From NCBI GenBank assembly GCA_050084515.1, contig CM114273.1:42098001-42162000 (forward strand): a stretch of 64,000 bases of DNA, read 5' to 3'. Within the stretch, counting starts at the first letter, position 1; each line of letters opens with the position of its first letter. A model generated the notes under the pieces. That model saw only the letters and a program-made list of their open reading frames with translations. It ran no database searches and was not told where the DNA came from. Below are positions 47,152 through 58,766 of this stretch, one piece after another. This DNA comes from Blasia pusilla. Lineage: Eukaryota; Marchantiophyta; Marchantiopsida; Blasiales. The translations under genes and the position numbers were made by a program.

Positions 47152-48956
47152 CATGAGGCGGCGGAGCTATGGTCTTGCTTGCCTTGTGTGTGTAATCCAA
47201 GCCTCTCATTAGGAGAGTGGGTTTGGTTTGACATTGAGAGACACATGTGAGAACTATATTGTTGTGAGAGAGATTTGATCTTATTTTACAAAAAGAGAAT
47301 GAGTGAGTGAGAGAGCTTCATGGGGGAGCTCACTCATCACTCACTGGTTTTGCAGGCTGGAGATCGTATTCCCTGTTCAACGGTTCATGGGAGTGCTCAC
47401 CGGAGCAAGAGCCGCTTACTTGTGATGTTTCCTTTGCCGATTTTTCGTGTGAAAGAGTGGCGCGAGGAAGCAGTGCCCAATTTTTGATAGGGATTGAGTA
47501 TGGAGGCGGGTTTCCCCATGCCAGTGCTCTCAAGAGCACCATGAAGGTTGCTGATTTGTGTTCTCACATGTTTTATATTTTCGTTGGGAGAAATTAGCGC
47601 GGAAGCGCTGGCGAATTATGTGTAGGAGAAAGAGAGATTTGGCTTTATGACAGTACCCGTCAATTTTACTAGAATGTCTGATTCCAAATATTTTGGACGC
47701 TCATATAGATTATGAAGCTATGCACGATGTGCAACAAACATTGCACAATTTGGAGTTGCAAGCAAAAAGTTATGGTCAATCTTGCAAAACTGCCATTGCT
47801 AGGCAATTTTTAGGGTTAAATTGTTCAAACCCTAAACCAACCGCCGCGCCGGCGGCGGCTGTCGCCGTCATAGTCACCATCAATGGTCCGCCCTCAATAA
47901 TCAACGATCAACCATCACCATCAATTGTCAATTGTCAACCGTCACCGTCGACGGTCAATTGTCACCATCAACGATCAACTGTTACGATCAACGGTCAACG
48001 GTCCACCATCCACCATCCACCGTCCACCGTCGGCCGTTGCCGTCGCCTAGCGCTGCTCAGAGCCGCATTCGGCCGTTGTCCACTCTTTAGTAGCCATTGC
48101 CGCCATTAGGGAGTGGAGGGTCTTCCACGACCACCGTTGATTCTCTGACTTGCGCCGCTACCACGTACTTTGGTTTGGCCGCCACCGTCACCGCTGTTTC
48201 GTCATCAACCAATGATGGTAGGTGACCTCGGGTTATGGTGTTTAAGTTTTCATTTCATGTTGCTATGTTGGGACTCGACGATGATTGAGTACCGTGCCAT
48301 GACGCCCGTAGCCGCAACGCGTCGTCGATTGCCGCGCCGTGCCGTATGTGGCCACACCGCACCGTCTCGATTGCGGAGCCGCTCCTCCACTAAGGTGCAG
48401 AGCATGTGAATTGCTGATTGAGGAGGGTATGCCGCCCAATGCCGTGCCGTTTGTAGCCGTTCTGTGCTGCCAATGCCGCACCGGACCGGTGGACCTACAC
48501 CGCACATCGAGGAGGTTGAGCAGCGTCAGTACGAGAGGAGTATGACTTGCTGATTGGAGGAGTTGTCTTCACGACCAAGTTGGGATCAAGATTTGCAGTT
48601 GCCGAGGAGCAACATCAACATTATTGTCAGGTTACCCATTCTGGTCTCTTACCCTGCACTTTTAAGGGATTTCCGAATGTTGGGAAGTTATTTGGGATAT
48701 TGGGTTTCGTGTTGATGCTAGGAGCATCGATGATGTATGGGTCTAGGGGACATAGACTTGTGCGGGATGTCCAAAATTGAGGATGGCTTGTCGATGAGAC
48801 GATAGATCGGTTGATTTGCCGCACAACACACGTCTCAATGAGAGAGTGTAGATTGAGTGCCGCATGTTTAGTTTGAGTGATTGAGGGATAACTCACAAGA
48901 TTGAGAGTGATCGTGTGAGAGGGGCATGAGGGCCATCACGGCGTCCTTTTGGGATT
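47152..48956 (+). other. Gypsy-2 5' leader
   Basis: About 1.8 kb before gag. 47830-48060 is a low-complexity stretch of CCGTC, GGTCAA and CACCATCAA variants, with GCCGCGCCGGCGGCGGC near 47850. 48290-48500 is rich in GCCGTGCCG. Open frames here (47307-47597, 47693-48109) have no known domain. Both Gypsy leaders share a CCG-rich character but no alignable sequence that I can see. Confidence 0.5.
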
Positions 48957-50180
48957 TTGAGAGGCGAGATAGTGGACCTGAGAGTAGCTCTAGAGGAGTT
49001 TACTCGGAGTGGTGCGAGGTCTCGAGGGTCTCCACGTGAGAGACCACCTCGATCTCCTTTTGTGTCATATTTAGACAAGAGTGAGCATGTAGAGGAGTGT
49101 GTTAGTGATCCACCGTACACATTGAGTGGTCCTACCAGTTGGGCATATGAGATGGACGACTGGGGTAGAGGACCGCGTAGATTTTCCGGTGTTGTAGGCA
49201 CTATAGAGCTACACGACTTCATTCCGGAGTTTAGGAGTTGGTGTGACTCACAGCGGGCTAGGAACTCTAGAGAGTTCAACCCGTTTACAACATGGAACGG
49301 TATGTTTGAGCATTTAGAGGGGGCGTCCATGGATGATTACCATGAGTTCTCCCACAAATATGCCCAGGAGATTGAGGCATGGCGGCTCTACTATGACCCA
49401 CACTATGTGTCATGGACGGAGCCGTTCCCATATGAGGAGGAGGAGTCAGGGGAGGCTACTTCCTCTTCCACTAGTGATGTTTTAGGAGGGGTCACTCGCA
49501 CTGGAGCAGTTGCACCATCTAGTCGGGTTCGTCCTGGGTTCAACCCCGTGGTTGAGTTCTTTGTTGAGTTGAGGGCGAGCTACCAAGGGGTACAGACAGA
49601 GAAGTTGCGGAGCATCTACGACTTCCAGAGGTGCCCGGGTGAGAGTTTGCGTGAGGCTTACACTCGCTTGCACCGGTTGATCAACATCACTTAGGGGATG
49701 ATAGAGGCTCAAGCTATCCAGTCATGGTACGCGATGTTCGACCTGACCCTACGGACACGAGTGCGGGAGGGGGTGCTTCTTATGAACACCTCCCCTACTT
49801 TGAGAGATATTTTTAGGACCGCCGAGAACATTGAGTGCAACATGGAGGAGAGTGTAGCCACCATGGGTTCTGGGCCAGAGCAGTCACGTTTGTCTGCACC
49901 ACGTGTGCAGCAACGTGGACTCCGAGATAGGTCGACTGTGGCACCACGAGCTCAAGGAAGATACCGGGAGGCCGTGCCACAAAGACCTGCGCCTTCATAT
50001 GCGGCTCCGCAACAGCCGCCTACTGTTACTTGTTGGTCATGTGGTGGAGCACATCATCAACGCGATTGCACTCGTTAGGGTCATGGACGTGTGCCTCAGC
50101 ATGGAGGAGGAGATGGTGCTGCACAAGGAGGTTATCAGTGAGACTATTTTCAGAGGTATGGTCATACACACACCAATTTT
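48957..50180 (+). pseudogene. Gypsy-2 gag
   Basis: A 245-codon frame: IELHDFIPEFRSWCDSQRAR, REFNPFTTWNGMFEHLEGA, then VEFFVELRASYQGVQTEKLR and FQRCPGESLREAYTRLHRL, the Retrotrans_gag core (helical capsid). One TAG stop (49692) precedes a second in-frame part with CWSCGGAHHQRDC, a CCHC knuckle. A second knuckle is worn (its Cys positions read Tyr and Phe in DYFQRYGHTHTNF). The two parts align well with Gypsy-1 gag, which fixes the start region near 48957 though the exact ATG is uncertain. Confidence 0.88.
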
Positions 50181-51520
50181 TTGAGTTTATATCTTGAGTT
50201 TCGTCCGGACCGAGGGCCAGAGAGGGCACCAAAGCGAGTAGCCGGTCCGGGTGGGGCTAAAGGTCGTGCACCAGGTGGTCCCGTTGGGGGACGAGGAGCT
50301 GGAGTTTCCCGAGAGGGTGGTGGAGTTGCCCGTGGAGGAGGTAGAGTCCCACCACCTAGACGCGTGGAGGGAGACGCCGCACGTGAGGCTAGGATGGTTG
50401 CTCAGATAGAGCAGCTACAAGAGCAGATTGTCGCTATGGCATTAAGGTTACCCGATGTTGAATCCGTGGCATCGATATCATATGGAGCAGCCAGAGACAT
50501 GGAGGATCCTAGTTGGATGTACGAGGTTACCCAAATGGAGGTCGTTGCAGTTGTGATGCGTGGAGCAACCACAGAGTGGGATCCACAGCGAGGGGAAGCC
50601 AGGAAACAGACAAGGCTTCCTCAATCTTTCACGTTGTCTGAGGCAATGAGGACCCTATCGATGGGTCCTGATTAGAGTTCCTAGAGAGTTGGTGATGTTG
50701 TTGGTGTGCAGGTACGGAGGGCGATGGGAGAAGCGAGTACGGCGACTCCTATTGGTGATGCTCAGGAGGGGCATGTCTTGAGCACGTTGTTGGGGACGGC
50801 CATCGTTGTGTATCGCGCTCCTTTATTTTCTGCTTCCGATATTATGACACTGGGAGGTACGCACGCCGAGGTTTTTTGGCTGGCCGCTATGCTATGTGAG
50901 CGTGGAGTTGGAGTTCTTGCATCACGTTCAGAGGTGATTGCAGAGGAGGTGATGGACGTGCCCTTGGAGTGGATGCTTGGGCCGTCCACATCAGATTCAT
51001 GGCAGGCTGCGGCTGCTAGGATGGCGGAGATGCCTGCTACATCCGCGATAGAGCATGCCATGGTTTCTCTTGGCATTTTGTTGCTGGATAACCATGGAGA
51101 GGTCTTCTAGTTGGTGAGTCCCAGAGATAGAGCTTTTAGTCCGCAACGCGTCTTGTTGGATTCAGGAGCGCAATCCCTGATGTTGGGGAAAGCGTCATTC
51201 AGAGGATTGGGCTTGACGAGAGCCGATGTGGAGCGTTGTCCATTCCGCATACAGACATCCTTGGGTGGAGCGAGTACCACACAGTATATCACCCGATAGG
51301 AGGTCGTGGTGAGGATTCGCCTGAGATATCCTATAGATGAGTACGTGGTGCAAGCCAAGGCGATACTGATGTAGAGTCCTACGATGTCTTGGTTGGTAGA
51401 GCAATGTTATACCCGATGGGGTTTTCCCTGGATTATTGGGAGGAGTCAGCGTCCTACAGACCAAGATGCTAGTCAGATGATGGGCGCCTTAGCTCATTAC
51501 CCATTCGATTCATAGGTGCA
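50181..51520 (+). pseudogene. Gypsy-2 linker and aspartic protease
   Basis: 50181-50675 is Gly/Arg-rich and then contains a helical segment ARMVAQIEQLQEQIVAMALR. 50706-51110 matches the Gypsy-1 linker (APLFSASDIMTLGGTHAEVF). From 51111, RVLLDSGAQSLMLGKASFRG carries the DSGA active site, followed by DVERCPFRIQTSLGGASTT. Stops at 50675, 51110 and 51299 interrupt. The C-terminal part after 51299 continues in shifted frames. Function as in Gypsy-1. Confidence 0.85.
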
Positions 51521-52870
51521 GTGATCGAGCGACGGCCAAGAGAGGTGGCGACCTTAGCAACATTTAGCAGTGCCATCACTTGGCCTAGTGATTTGATTGA
51601 GGGACATGTCCATGCAAAGGATACTCCCATTCCAGACATTTCTATGGAGAGGAGTGTTATGGTAGCCCCATCATTCCGTGGAGGAGAGGTACCGTTGTGG
51701 GGCTCGACTGAGGAGCTTCGACGATTGGCAGATGAGCACGTGCAGATTGCGTGGAGCGAGGCGTTTGCACCGGAACGTGACGGGTCTGAGAGATCCGAGG
51801 TAGCAGGGAGTGCTATGATGACATCCTTGGATACCACACCCATTGTGTGGTGTATTCCGGAGGAGGGTATTCAGGTGTTAGATCTCTTTGGAGGGATTAG
51901 CACCGGGTTAGCTACTGTTTTGCAAGCAGGAGTGCAAGTGCAGCAGTACCTGTATGTGGAGAGTCATGATGTTCCAAGGCGCGTCTCTCTACGACATGTG
52001 GCGCAATTACGCCTACGTTTTCCCAACTTGTTGTCTGCATACACGATACAGGGGTACCAGAGTTTCCTACCGAGGGATATTTTGTTGCTAGGGGCACAAG
52101 ACTTGGAGCTGGTAGGGACCATTGATTTGGTCATTGGAGGTTGGCTATGTCAGGGTCAATCGAGTGTTGGACGAGGCAACGGGTTGGCTGACACTCGATC
52201 CAGGTTATTTTGGGAGATGTTGAGGGTCTTGAGATATTTGCAAGAGCATCAATCTCGTTCTCCAGCATAAATTTTGAAGAATGTGCCAATTTTGGGTGAT
52301 TCGAGATCCCGCGTGGTGACGAGTGCATATCAAGTACGTGCATGGATCGGCCCGGCAGTGTTGATAGATGCAGCAAGTGTGGGTTCACGAGTACATCACC
52401 CGCGTCTTTGGTGGGTCAACTTGGTACCACACGAGGTGTTACGGAGGGCATATGCGAGAGTGGAGCGCCCCTCCAATTTCTTGGTGGATTCTATATTGGA
52501 TCCAGGCCGTTGATCATAGGCAGTGAGGCTAGATGATCGAGCACCATAGACTGTGGTCAATAGGATTGGCAGGCCACAAGCAGCCTTTCCCACATTGGTG
52601 AGTTTTCCCGCTTTCTATGCATTCGAGGAGGCCGGACCTGGCTTGGTTTGGGATGACCAAGTATAGAGGTTGGCGGAGCCCAATGCCAATGAGCGAGAGC
52701 GAGCAATGGGATTCCCCACAGGAGTGATGATAGTACCGTCACTATCAGAGGCATCACGACGTCATGTCTTGGGTCAGGCAATGGACTTGGACTGCTTGAC
52801 ATGGATTTTCAGCTTAGGAGTAGCTGAGCATCGTCGTTTGAGGATACGGATCCAAGTGTTGCCCCAATGA
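51521..52870 (+). pseudogene. Gypsy-2 C5 cytosine DNA methyltransferase domain (DNMT3-like)
   Basis: A 250-codon frame leads in with LIEGHVHAKDTPIPDISMER. Motif I is VLDLFGGISTGLATVLQAG. Motif IV is LVIGGWLCQGQSSVG: the Pro of the Pro-Cys pair is Leu, but the catalytic Cys is kept. Next comes ADTRSRLFWEMLRVLRYLQ, matching the DNMT3 block G-R-L-F-F-E-F. After a TAA at 52268, motif VI reads ILKNVPILGD (Glu to Lys). The motif VIII region is GSRVHHPRLWWVNL. 52670-52870 gives motif X (NERERAMGFPTGVMIVP, SRRHVLGQAMDLDCLTW). This copy keeps the segment deleted from Gypsy-1, so the two together define the whole domain. Confidence 0.88.
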
Positions 52871-53099
52871 TTGAGGCAGCGGTTGGCGGCAAGACCCGAG
52901 GAAATCGACACACCAAGGGTGATCGGGAGAGACACCCTTGGACTTCTTGGGATGTTTTGCAGGTACGCTAGGAGATGCTAACCACACCATTGAGTGTGGT
53001 TCCGGGTACTACACGTGGAGATGAGAGTTTTATTTTCCGAGATGGGGTTGCACCATAGCAACCATCGATACCCGCGCCGGAGAGTTCTACCGTAGTCAC

Positions 53100-54462
53100 G
53101 ATGGAGAGTTAGGAGCCAAATATGGGCCCTAAGTTTATAGGAGGAGAGCGGTGCCGGATACACCAATTCCTTAGGAGTTATAGGAGCTATTTTGCATTTA
53201 GTATGTATGGTTTGGGTACACTGAAGGGTCCAGAGATCCGCATTGAGTTGTCGAGTGACACATTGATCTTCCAACGACCCTATAGATACATAGAGTGACA
53301 TGGAGAGGGCTTTGATTCAAAGTAGGAGCGTGGACTTGGTTGGAGCAGGACTAGTGGAGATGTTGCATGGAGAGTATGCATTTGCCACTATCATGCCTGC
53401 CAAGAAGATGTGCATGGCAACTGGAGGGATAGGCGGATGTGTGGAGATTACCGACCTATCAATTGATAGAAGAAGTCCGATAGGTATGCCATACCCACCC
53501 TTGAGGAGATCTTTGATGCAATTGGGCATGCAAAGGTCTTCAATTTATTGGATTTGCGAGCCGGATACCATTAGCTGCCTATCAGATTGGTGGACAGGCA
53601 TAAGACGGCATTTTGGGGCATCGATCCTCACGGGGAGGATTGTTTGTACCAGTGGCGGTTCTTATCATTCGGGTTAAAAAACCCCCCGGCTGAGTTTCAG
53701 AGGGTCATGGATAGGATCTTGGCAGGTCTCCATTTTGCTAGGTGTTATATTGATGACATTGTAGTCTTTAGCGCCACAGTTGAGGAGCATGAGCGACATC
53801 TAGAGGAGGTGTTTCAACGATTGCAGTTACATGGGCTGAAGCTACATCTAGGCAAGTGCAAGTTCTTCTATGACCAGATTGAGTACTTGGATCATACGAT
53901 ATACCATGGGGGCCTTGGTGTGCAACAGACAAAGCTAGAGGCTATTTCACGTATTCCACGCCCTACAGATGTGAGTCGAGTTTGTGCATTCATGGGATTG
54001 GCAAACTTCTATCGACGATACATCAAGGGTTTCAGTTTGATTGCGAAGCCGCTAACCTTGATGACCAAGGTGGATCAGGAATGGCACTGGGGGGATGAGC
54101 AAGAGAGAGCATTTCAGATGCTCAAGAATAGATTGACGTCCGCGCCCATATTGAGGAGACCGATCAGGGGTTGTCCTTTCCAGTTGCATACCGATTGGAG
54201 CATGTTGGGGCTTGGAGCCGTGCTCACCCAACATGATGATTAGGGTAGAGAGTTTGTGGTGGCTTATGATAGCCGTTCGAACAACGTTTTACAGGCGAAG
54301 TACAACTCGTATGAGGGTGAGTGCTTGGCTGCGGTGTGGGCTGTCGCACATTTCAGATGTTACTTATTCGGAAACCCCTTTACCATCATCATTGATCATC
54401 AACCACGCCATTGGTTGATGAAGTCCGACAAGCTTATAGGGAAGCTTGCGAGATAGGCTCTG
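53100..54462 (+). pseudogene. Gypsy-2 reverse transcriptase and RNase H
   Basis: The RT start is worn and changes frame (53100-53590). From 53587 a 218-codon frame has TAFWGIDPHGEDCLYQWRF, SFGLKNPPAEFQRVMDRI and CYIDDIVVFSATVEEH with the catalytic YIDD at 53746-53757. It continues with RVCAFMGLANFYRRYIKGFS and into RNase H (FQLHTDWSMLGLGAVLTQ). After a stop at 54241, YEGECLAAVWAVAHFRCYLF and IIIDHQPRHWLMKS complete RNase H. The GYHQLPI Gln is a TAG stop, at the same codon as in Gypsy-1. Confidence 0.93.
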
Positions 54463-55869
54463 TTGTTGCAGGAGTACGATTTTCACGTGGTACATAGACC
54501 TGGGATGCTCAACCAGGATGCAAATGGGCTGATTCATAACCCATGCCCGAGTCAGCGAGATGCGACTCGAGCTCGATGGCATGGAGAGAGTAATGAAGAG
54601 TCAGTGCCAGGATGGCACGCGTCAGCCTATTTAGGCTTGTTGGCTATGGAGAGCCAGAGTGTGGAGACTTTGATAGCGAGGTCTAATGGAGAGTCCTTGG
54701 ATCCCGAGGCCAGTGAGGAGACGATAGGTGGCCGAGATATTCACGATGATGGAGTAGTCTTGGAGTATCTGTGTACTGGCAGCGTTGCGAGCACAATGGG
54801 TGCTAGAGAGCGGCATCGGGTCCTACAGCGGGCCATACGGTTCTGCTAGGAGGGGACACATGTGTTGCGAGTGTGGGAGGATGGTAGAGTGCGTGTAGTG
54901 CCTCACCCTTCGCAGAGAGCAGGTTTGGTGCGTCATGCCCACGAGTTGGGTCATTTTGGAGTGAAGCGGACATATAGCTTGGTCCAGATTCAGTATTGGT
55001 GGTGAGGCATGTAGATTGACATTCAAAAATTTGTTGCCATATGCATGGTGTGTGATCGAGTCCAAGCATCATTAAATGCTCCAACTCCACAGTTGCATCC
55101 ACTTCCAATCATGGGTTTAGGTTATAGATGGAGTTTGGATTTTGCAAGACCTTTGCCTTTGACGGAGCGCCATAGTCGTTATGTGTTGGTGATGGTCGAG
55201 CACTTCTCAAAGTGGATAGAGTTGGCTGCATTGCCTGGAAAAGCAAGTGAGGGAGTAGCGTATGCCTTCCTAGATCGAGTGTTGAGTCATTACGGCACAC
55301 CAGCTGAGGTGTTGACTTACCAGGGTACAGAGTTCCACAAGGAGTTTCACGCCTTGTGTGATCAGGCACTGATCGACCACCGCACTACTCTGTGAGATCA
55401 TCCTGAGACGGATGGACTAGCGGAGCGGGTTGTGTAGACGGTGAAGAGAGAACTACAAAAGTATGGCTTGCAGAGAGGTCACCTAGGAGATTGGGACCTT
55501 CAGTTGCCGTGGTTAGCGATGGGATACAGATTCAACAGGCATGCATCCTTAGCATCTTTCTCACCGTACTTGTTGCTTTATGGGTGTGAGCCAGATTTAC
55601 CTGTGGCCATTCGTCGAGATACTGGTAAGGTGTTGAACCTTGATGACCCTGATGTATGGATGCGAGCATGTTCTAAGAAGGCTGAGTTGTTTCAGAGAGT
55701 GATGCCCATGACGTTTGGAAGTTGGCAATTGCGCAACATTGGGATACGTTGAGGTATGCGACTATTTGGGAAGGTGGTTATTGACCTACTATCCGGAGGT
55801 TTCATCAAGGAGACTATGTCTACTTGCAGCAGACGGTACCCACGACCTTGGATGTGACTGCAGGGCGCA
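54463..55869 (+). pseudogene. Gypsy-2 integrase
   Basis: 54463-54849 is the RNase H-integrase linker (FHVVHRPGMLNQDANGL). The zinc region HAHELGHFGVKRTYSLV and CMVCD follows (54930-55060), with two TGA/TAG stops. The core at 55045-55395 has YRWSLDFARPLPL (first Asp) and AEVLTYQGTEFHKEF, in which the second catalytic Asp is Tyr. TDGLAERVV (Glu) follows a TGA. 55441-55752 matches the C-terminal part (RGHLGDWDLQLPWLAMGYRF). The frame reaches YVYLQQ and then TAGR before the inserted fragment. Confidence 0.92.
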
Positions 55870-57787
55870 TTTGCGCCCCTTCAAAAGTGGCTCCCATGTG
55901 TGTTAGATACTTTTGGAACTCTAGTTAGGTGAGTAGAAGGAGCTAGAACAACAATCTGCAATTTAAATGGGATCATTGGTGCTATTTGGACCAAGATGGC
56001 GGCAGCTCACAAATCAGATTGGGATAGGAAATTTGCTTCAGCTGTCCATGCTTACAACACAGCTGAGAAGAGTACAACACGGAAAAGTCCCTACTTCTTG
56101 GTGTATGGGCAGAACCCTATCTCGGTAGTAGAGTTGGAGTTGAAGACTGATCATACTCTAAAAGGGCACTTCCAACCTGAAGGTGGCATAGATAGCAGGC
56201 TGGATATGATTGATGCCTTAGAGGAGGAGAGAAAGGCAGCATTGGAGAAGACCAAGGCAGTTCAGCAACAAAGGAAGATGAGGTTTGATAACCGAATAAA
56301 GCATGATCCAGTGAAGGATGGGGACCTAGTGCTGATGTATGATAGTCGACACCAAAAGTTTCCAAGAAAGCTACAGATTTGACTGCTTGGGCCTTATCAG
56401 GTGGAGCTGAAGAGCATCCAAGGGAGTGATGAGAGCAGGTGGAGCTGAAGAGCATCCAAGGGAAGCTCGAACCAGCTTGAGAAGAAGCAAGCATGGGAAG
56501 AATATAAAGGTAGGTCTTACCTTCAAGCATGTCCAAGAGACAAGTCGAGCCTATGCCATCAATGCTGCTCAAGAGACTTTAGTTAGGACAGGTTCAGAAG
56601 TAGATGAGGTAGAAATTTCAGGAAGTAGATGCCTTAGAGTAGATGCTTATGGGGAGGTAGATTTGTAGGAAGGTAGGAACCTAGAATGCCAGAGAAGCCC
56701 AAGTGGAAAGAGGGCTCTTAGCTTCACTAATAAATACTTAGTTGGGCTTGCTTGAAGGCGGGCATATACATGTTGTTGGCTAGTAGACACTCGATCTCTT
56801 GAGCCAAGCTAACCAATAGAGTTATGTGCTCCCAGATCTAGGTAGTGTGTAGTGTGCTTGAAGGGGGCTGAGACTAAGAAGGTCTCCCATGTACTCGATG
56901 ATTTTGTGATACACATAAGGTAGCCCTGTGAAATGAGTTCACTCCACTGCCCTGTATGTGAGTATGTGCATGATTGAGTGATGAGTTGGGGGGTGGGCTT
57001 GATGAAGGGAGATTCTAGGAGCTGATTCAACTAATCATTCAAAAGTGTAGTGAGTGGACAAGAGGCTATACCAGTAGAGGGAAGGCAAGCTTGGGTTCCA
57101 AGATTGTGCTCCACCAAGGTGTGCTTGGAAAGCTTGCTGTTCTGCCCACCTAAGCTTGGCCTTTGACACCAATCACTGATTACTTCCAGAGTGTGACAAT
57201 CTGGACTTCCAGGTTTGGTAAGTGATAAGAGTTAGTGAGTGGAGAGAGAGAGAGGGTCATGCTTGAGCTCCCCTATAGGTAGAAGACCATGGGCTAGCCT
57301 GTTAAGTCTCCTACTACCTGAACAAGAAGGGAGAACAAAGGATCAGCAAGGTGAGAGGAGAAGAAGAAGGTGATTGCACTACCTGATCGGTTAGGAGTTG
57401 GGTGTACTTTAGAGGATGTCCTTGGTACATTCAACTAGTCCAAGGCAGCACATTGGAGGACCTTATGCTGTCCTCGTCATTCTTGACTGTGATTTCTAAG
57501 TAGAGTGTGCTTGTTGGGTTCCACTGGCCACTCCACTCAAAGCACTCAAGAGAAAGGAAGGAGTTTTGGTTAGTAGGGTGAGGATAGGATTGTGATACTG
57601 AAGTGGAGAGAGTTTCTCCAGCCTCTTAAGGTAAAGAGGTGGGGTTTACAGGTGTTAATGAGTACATCTTGTAGATCTGATCTTTTGATCTGGCCCTAAG
57701 CTCTTACATGGGACCGAACTGGTGGAACTAGCAACATTTTCACCTGGGTTGTGTGCTAGCCATGTATTATCTGGTGAGACAGTGCAC
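55870..57787 (+). mobile_element. fragment of a different Gypsy element between integrase and PHD finger
   Basis: Gypsy-2 coding breaks at GCAGGGCGCA (55870) and resumes at GTGCACCATCTCG (57783), so about 1.9 kb was inserted. GCGCA and GTGCA may be a worn 5-bp duplication. 55996-56382 is an integrase C-terminal part of another Gypsy lineage: ASAVHAYNTAEKSTTRKSPY, FLVYGQNPISVVELEL, ALEEERKAALEKTKAVQQQ and DGDLVLMYDSRHQKFPRKL. A duplicated GTGGAGCTGAAGAGCATCCA occurs at 56400 and 56440. The remainder (56670-57787) has no coding motif and could hold a 3' untranslated region and LTR. A related fragment lies at 9890-10700. Confidence 0.8.
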
Positions 57788-58115
57788 CATCTCGAGGGTG
57801 CATGAGGTTTTTCCATCCGGTGTTCTCTTATTGGAGGGACGCGATGGTATGGTTTGGAAGGATCATGTGCGTAATTGTACGCCATGTCATCTTCCAAACA
57901 TTGACGATACAGTTGATCCGAGTTTAGCAATAGTTCTTGCAAGCTTGCGGTGTATGTTGTGTGGTTCTGCCCGTGGTGCAGCCACTATGCTAGTCTGTGA
58001 TGGGTGTTTGAGAGGATGGCATATGGCATGTTTGACGCCACCTCTCACTAGGGTTCCTTAGGGATAATGGATGTATCTCAGATGTAAATAAAATAGGTAG
58101 TTCTACATTCCGACT
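57788..58115 (+). pseudogene. Gypsy-2 C-terminal PHD finger
   Basis: LEGRDGMVWKDHVRNCTPCH, then CMLCGSARGAATMLVCDGC and LRGWHMACLTPPLTRVP. Ligand spacing equals that of Gypsy-1 (C-x2-C-x11-C-x2-C-x4-H-x2-C). After two stops (TAG and TAA) the same frame reads WMYLRC, where Tyr stands for the seventh Cys and the eighth is present. The strong match to Gypsy-1 across elements with different LTRs indicates that the finger is a conserved part of the polyprotein. It was joined to the integrase before the 1.9 kb insertion. Confidence 0.85.
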
Positions 58116-58402
58116 TATGTCTGTGACATGAATGACAAGAAGGCGACTAACGATGGGGCCACATGATCACCAGATCTTCTTGCTCTTAGCGTCTGAGAGA
58201 TGTATGTCATGGTAGGTAGTGATAGATGGCTATCTGGAGTTAGAGGGACCTAACTACCAGCTAGGGGGGCGATTGGAGATATTTTTGGTACTTCTTGTCT
58301 TGTTGTTTGGATGCCATGAGTTAGCATGGGATCTTGCGTGTTTGTGTGTGTGTTCGGTTACAGCGATATATGTTGTGTAGCGTTGTGTATGCGCACGATA
58401 AT
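58116..58402 (+). other. Gypsy-2 3' untranslated region
   Basis: About 290 bp between the PHD finger and the 3' LTR. Its end, GCGATATATGTTGTGTAGCG then GCGCACGATA, matches the extra LTR-end-like segment at 24709-24853 of Gypsy-1 (complement). AGCTAGGGGG near 58262 is shared with Gypsy-1 and could be the polypurine tract region. Confidence 0.55.
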
Positions 58403-58766
58403 TATCACGTCTCTTAGGATAGATCGGTGAGATCTAGTAGAGCGCCTTCGTGAGTAGCGGAGGACATGCTCAGTAGATCGGGGATGACCTGTTGAGGCCC
58501 CGGGAAATATGAGAGAGCAGATTTCCCCTTTGTTTTGGCTCATTTGGAGCCATATTGAAAAACTTACTTTTTTAGGTAAGGACCATTTTGAGTATATGAT
58601 CAAATTTCTATTTTTGGTAATTAGCCTTTGACCTCCTACATCAGGTCAAGAGCCAAGGAAGTGACTTGGGAGCATAGGTTACCATGGAGAGAGTTTGGGA
58701 GAAGGGAGGGATATACCTCAAGGAGAGAGAGCTTGAGAATTCATTCTCTCTTTGTTGAACCTCTTG
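58403..58766 (+). repeat. Gypsy-2 3' LTR (homologous part)
   Basis: Begins TATCACGTCTCTTAGG (first G to A relative to the 5' copy) and follows the 5' LTR for 364 bp, ending CTCTTGG. Beyond it the two sequences diverge at once. Confidence 0.85.

Larger units (their letters stand above)
46787..58766 (+). mobile_element. Gypsy-2: second DNMT-PHD Gypsy retrotransposon
   Basis: LTR copies at 46787-47151 and 58403-58766 match at about 90 percent by eye and begin TGTCACGTCTC (TATCACGTCTC in the 3' copy). Order inside: leader, gag, protease, DNA methyltransferase, RT, RNase H, integrase, PHD finger, as in Gypsy-1. The LTR is unrelated to that of Gypsy-1 apart from the first dozen bases. A fragment of a different Gypsy (55870-57787) lies between integrase and PHD finger. 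The 3' LTR seems truncated where homology stops, so no target duplication can be checked. Many stops; an old copy. Confidence 0.92.

Noticed and set aside
57753-58061. Separate PHD-finger host gene
   Set aside because: The preceding LEGRDGMVWKDHVRN linker is the end of the Gypsy integrase region, shared with Gypsy-1 where integrase and PHD finger are contiguous.
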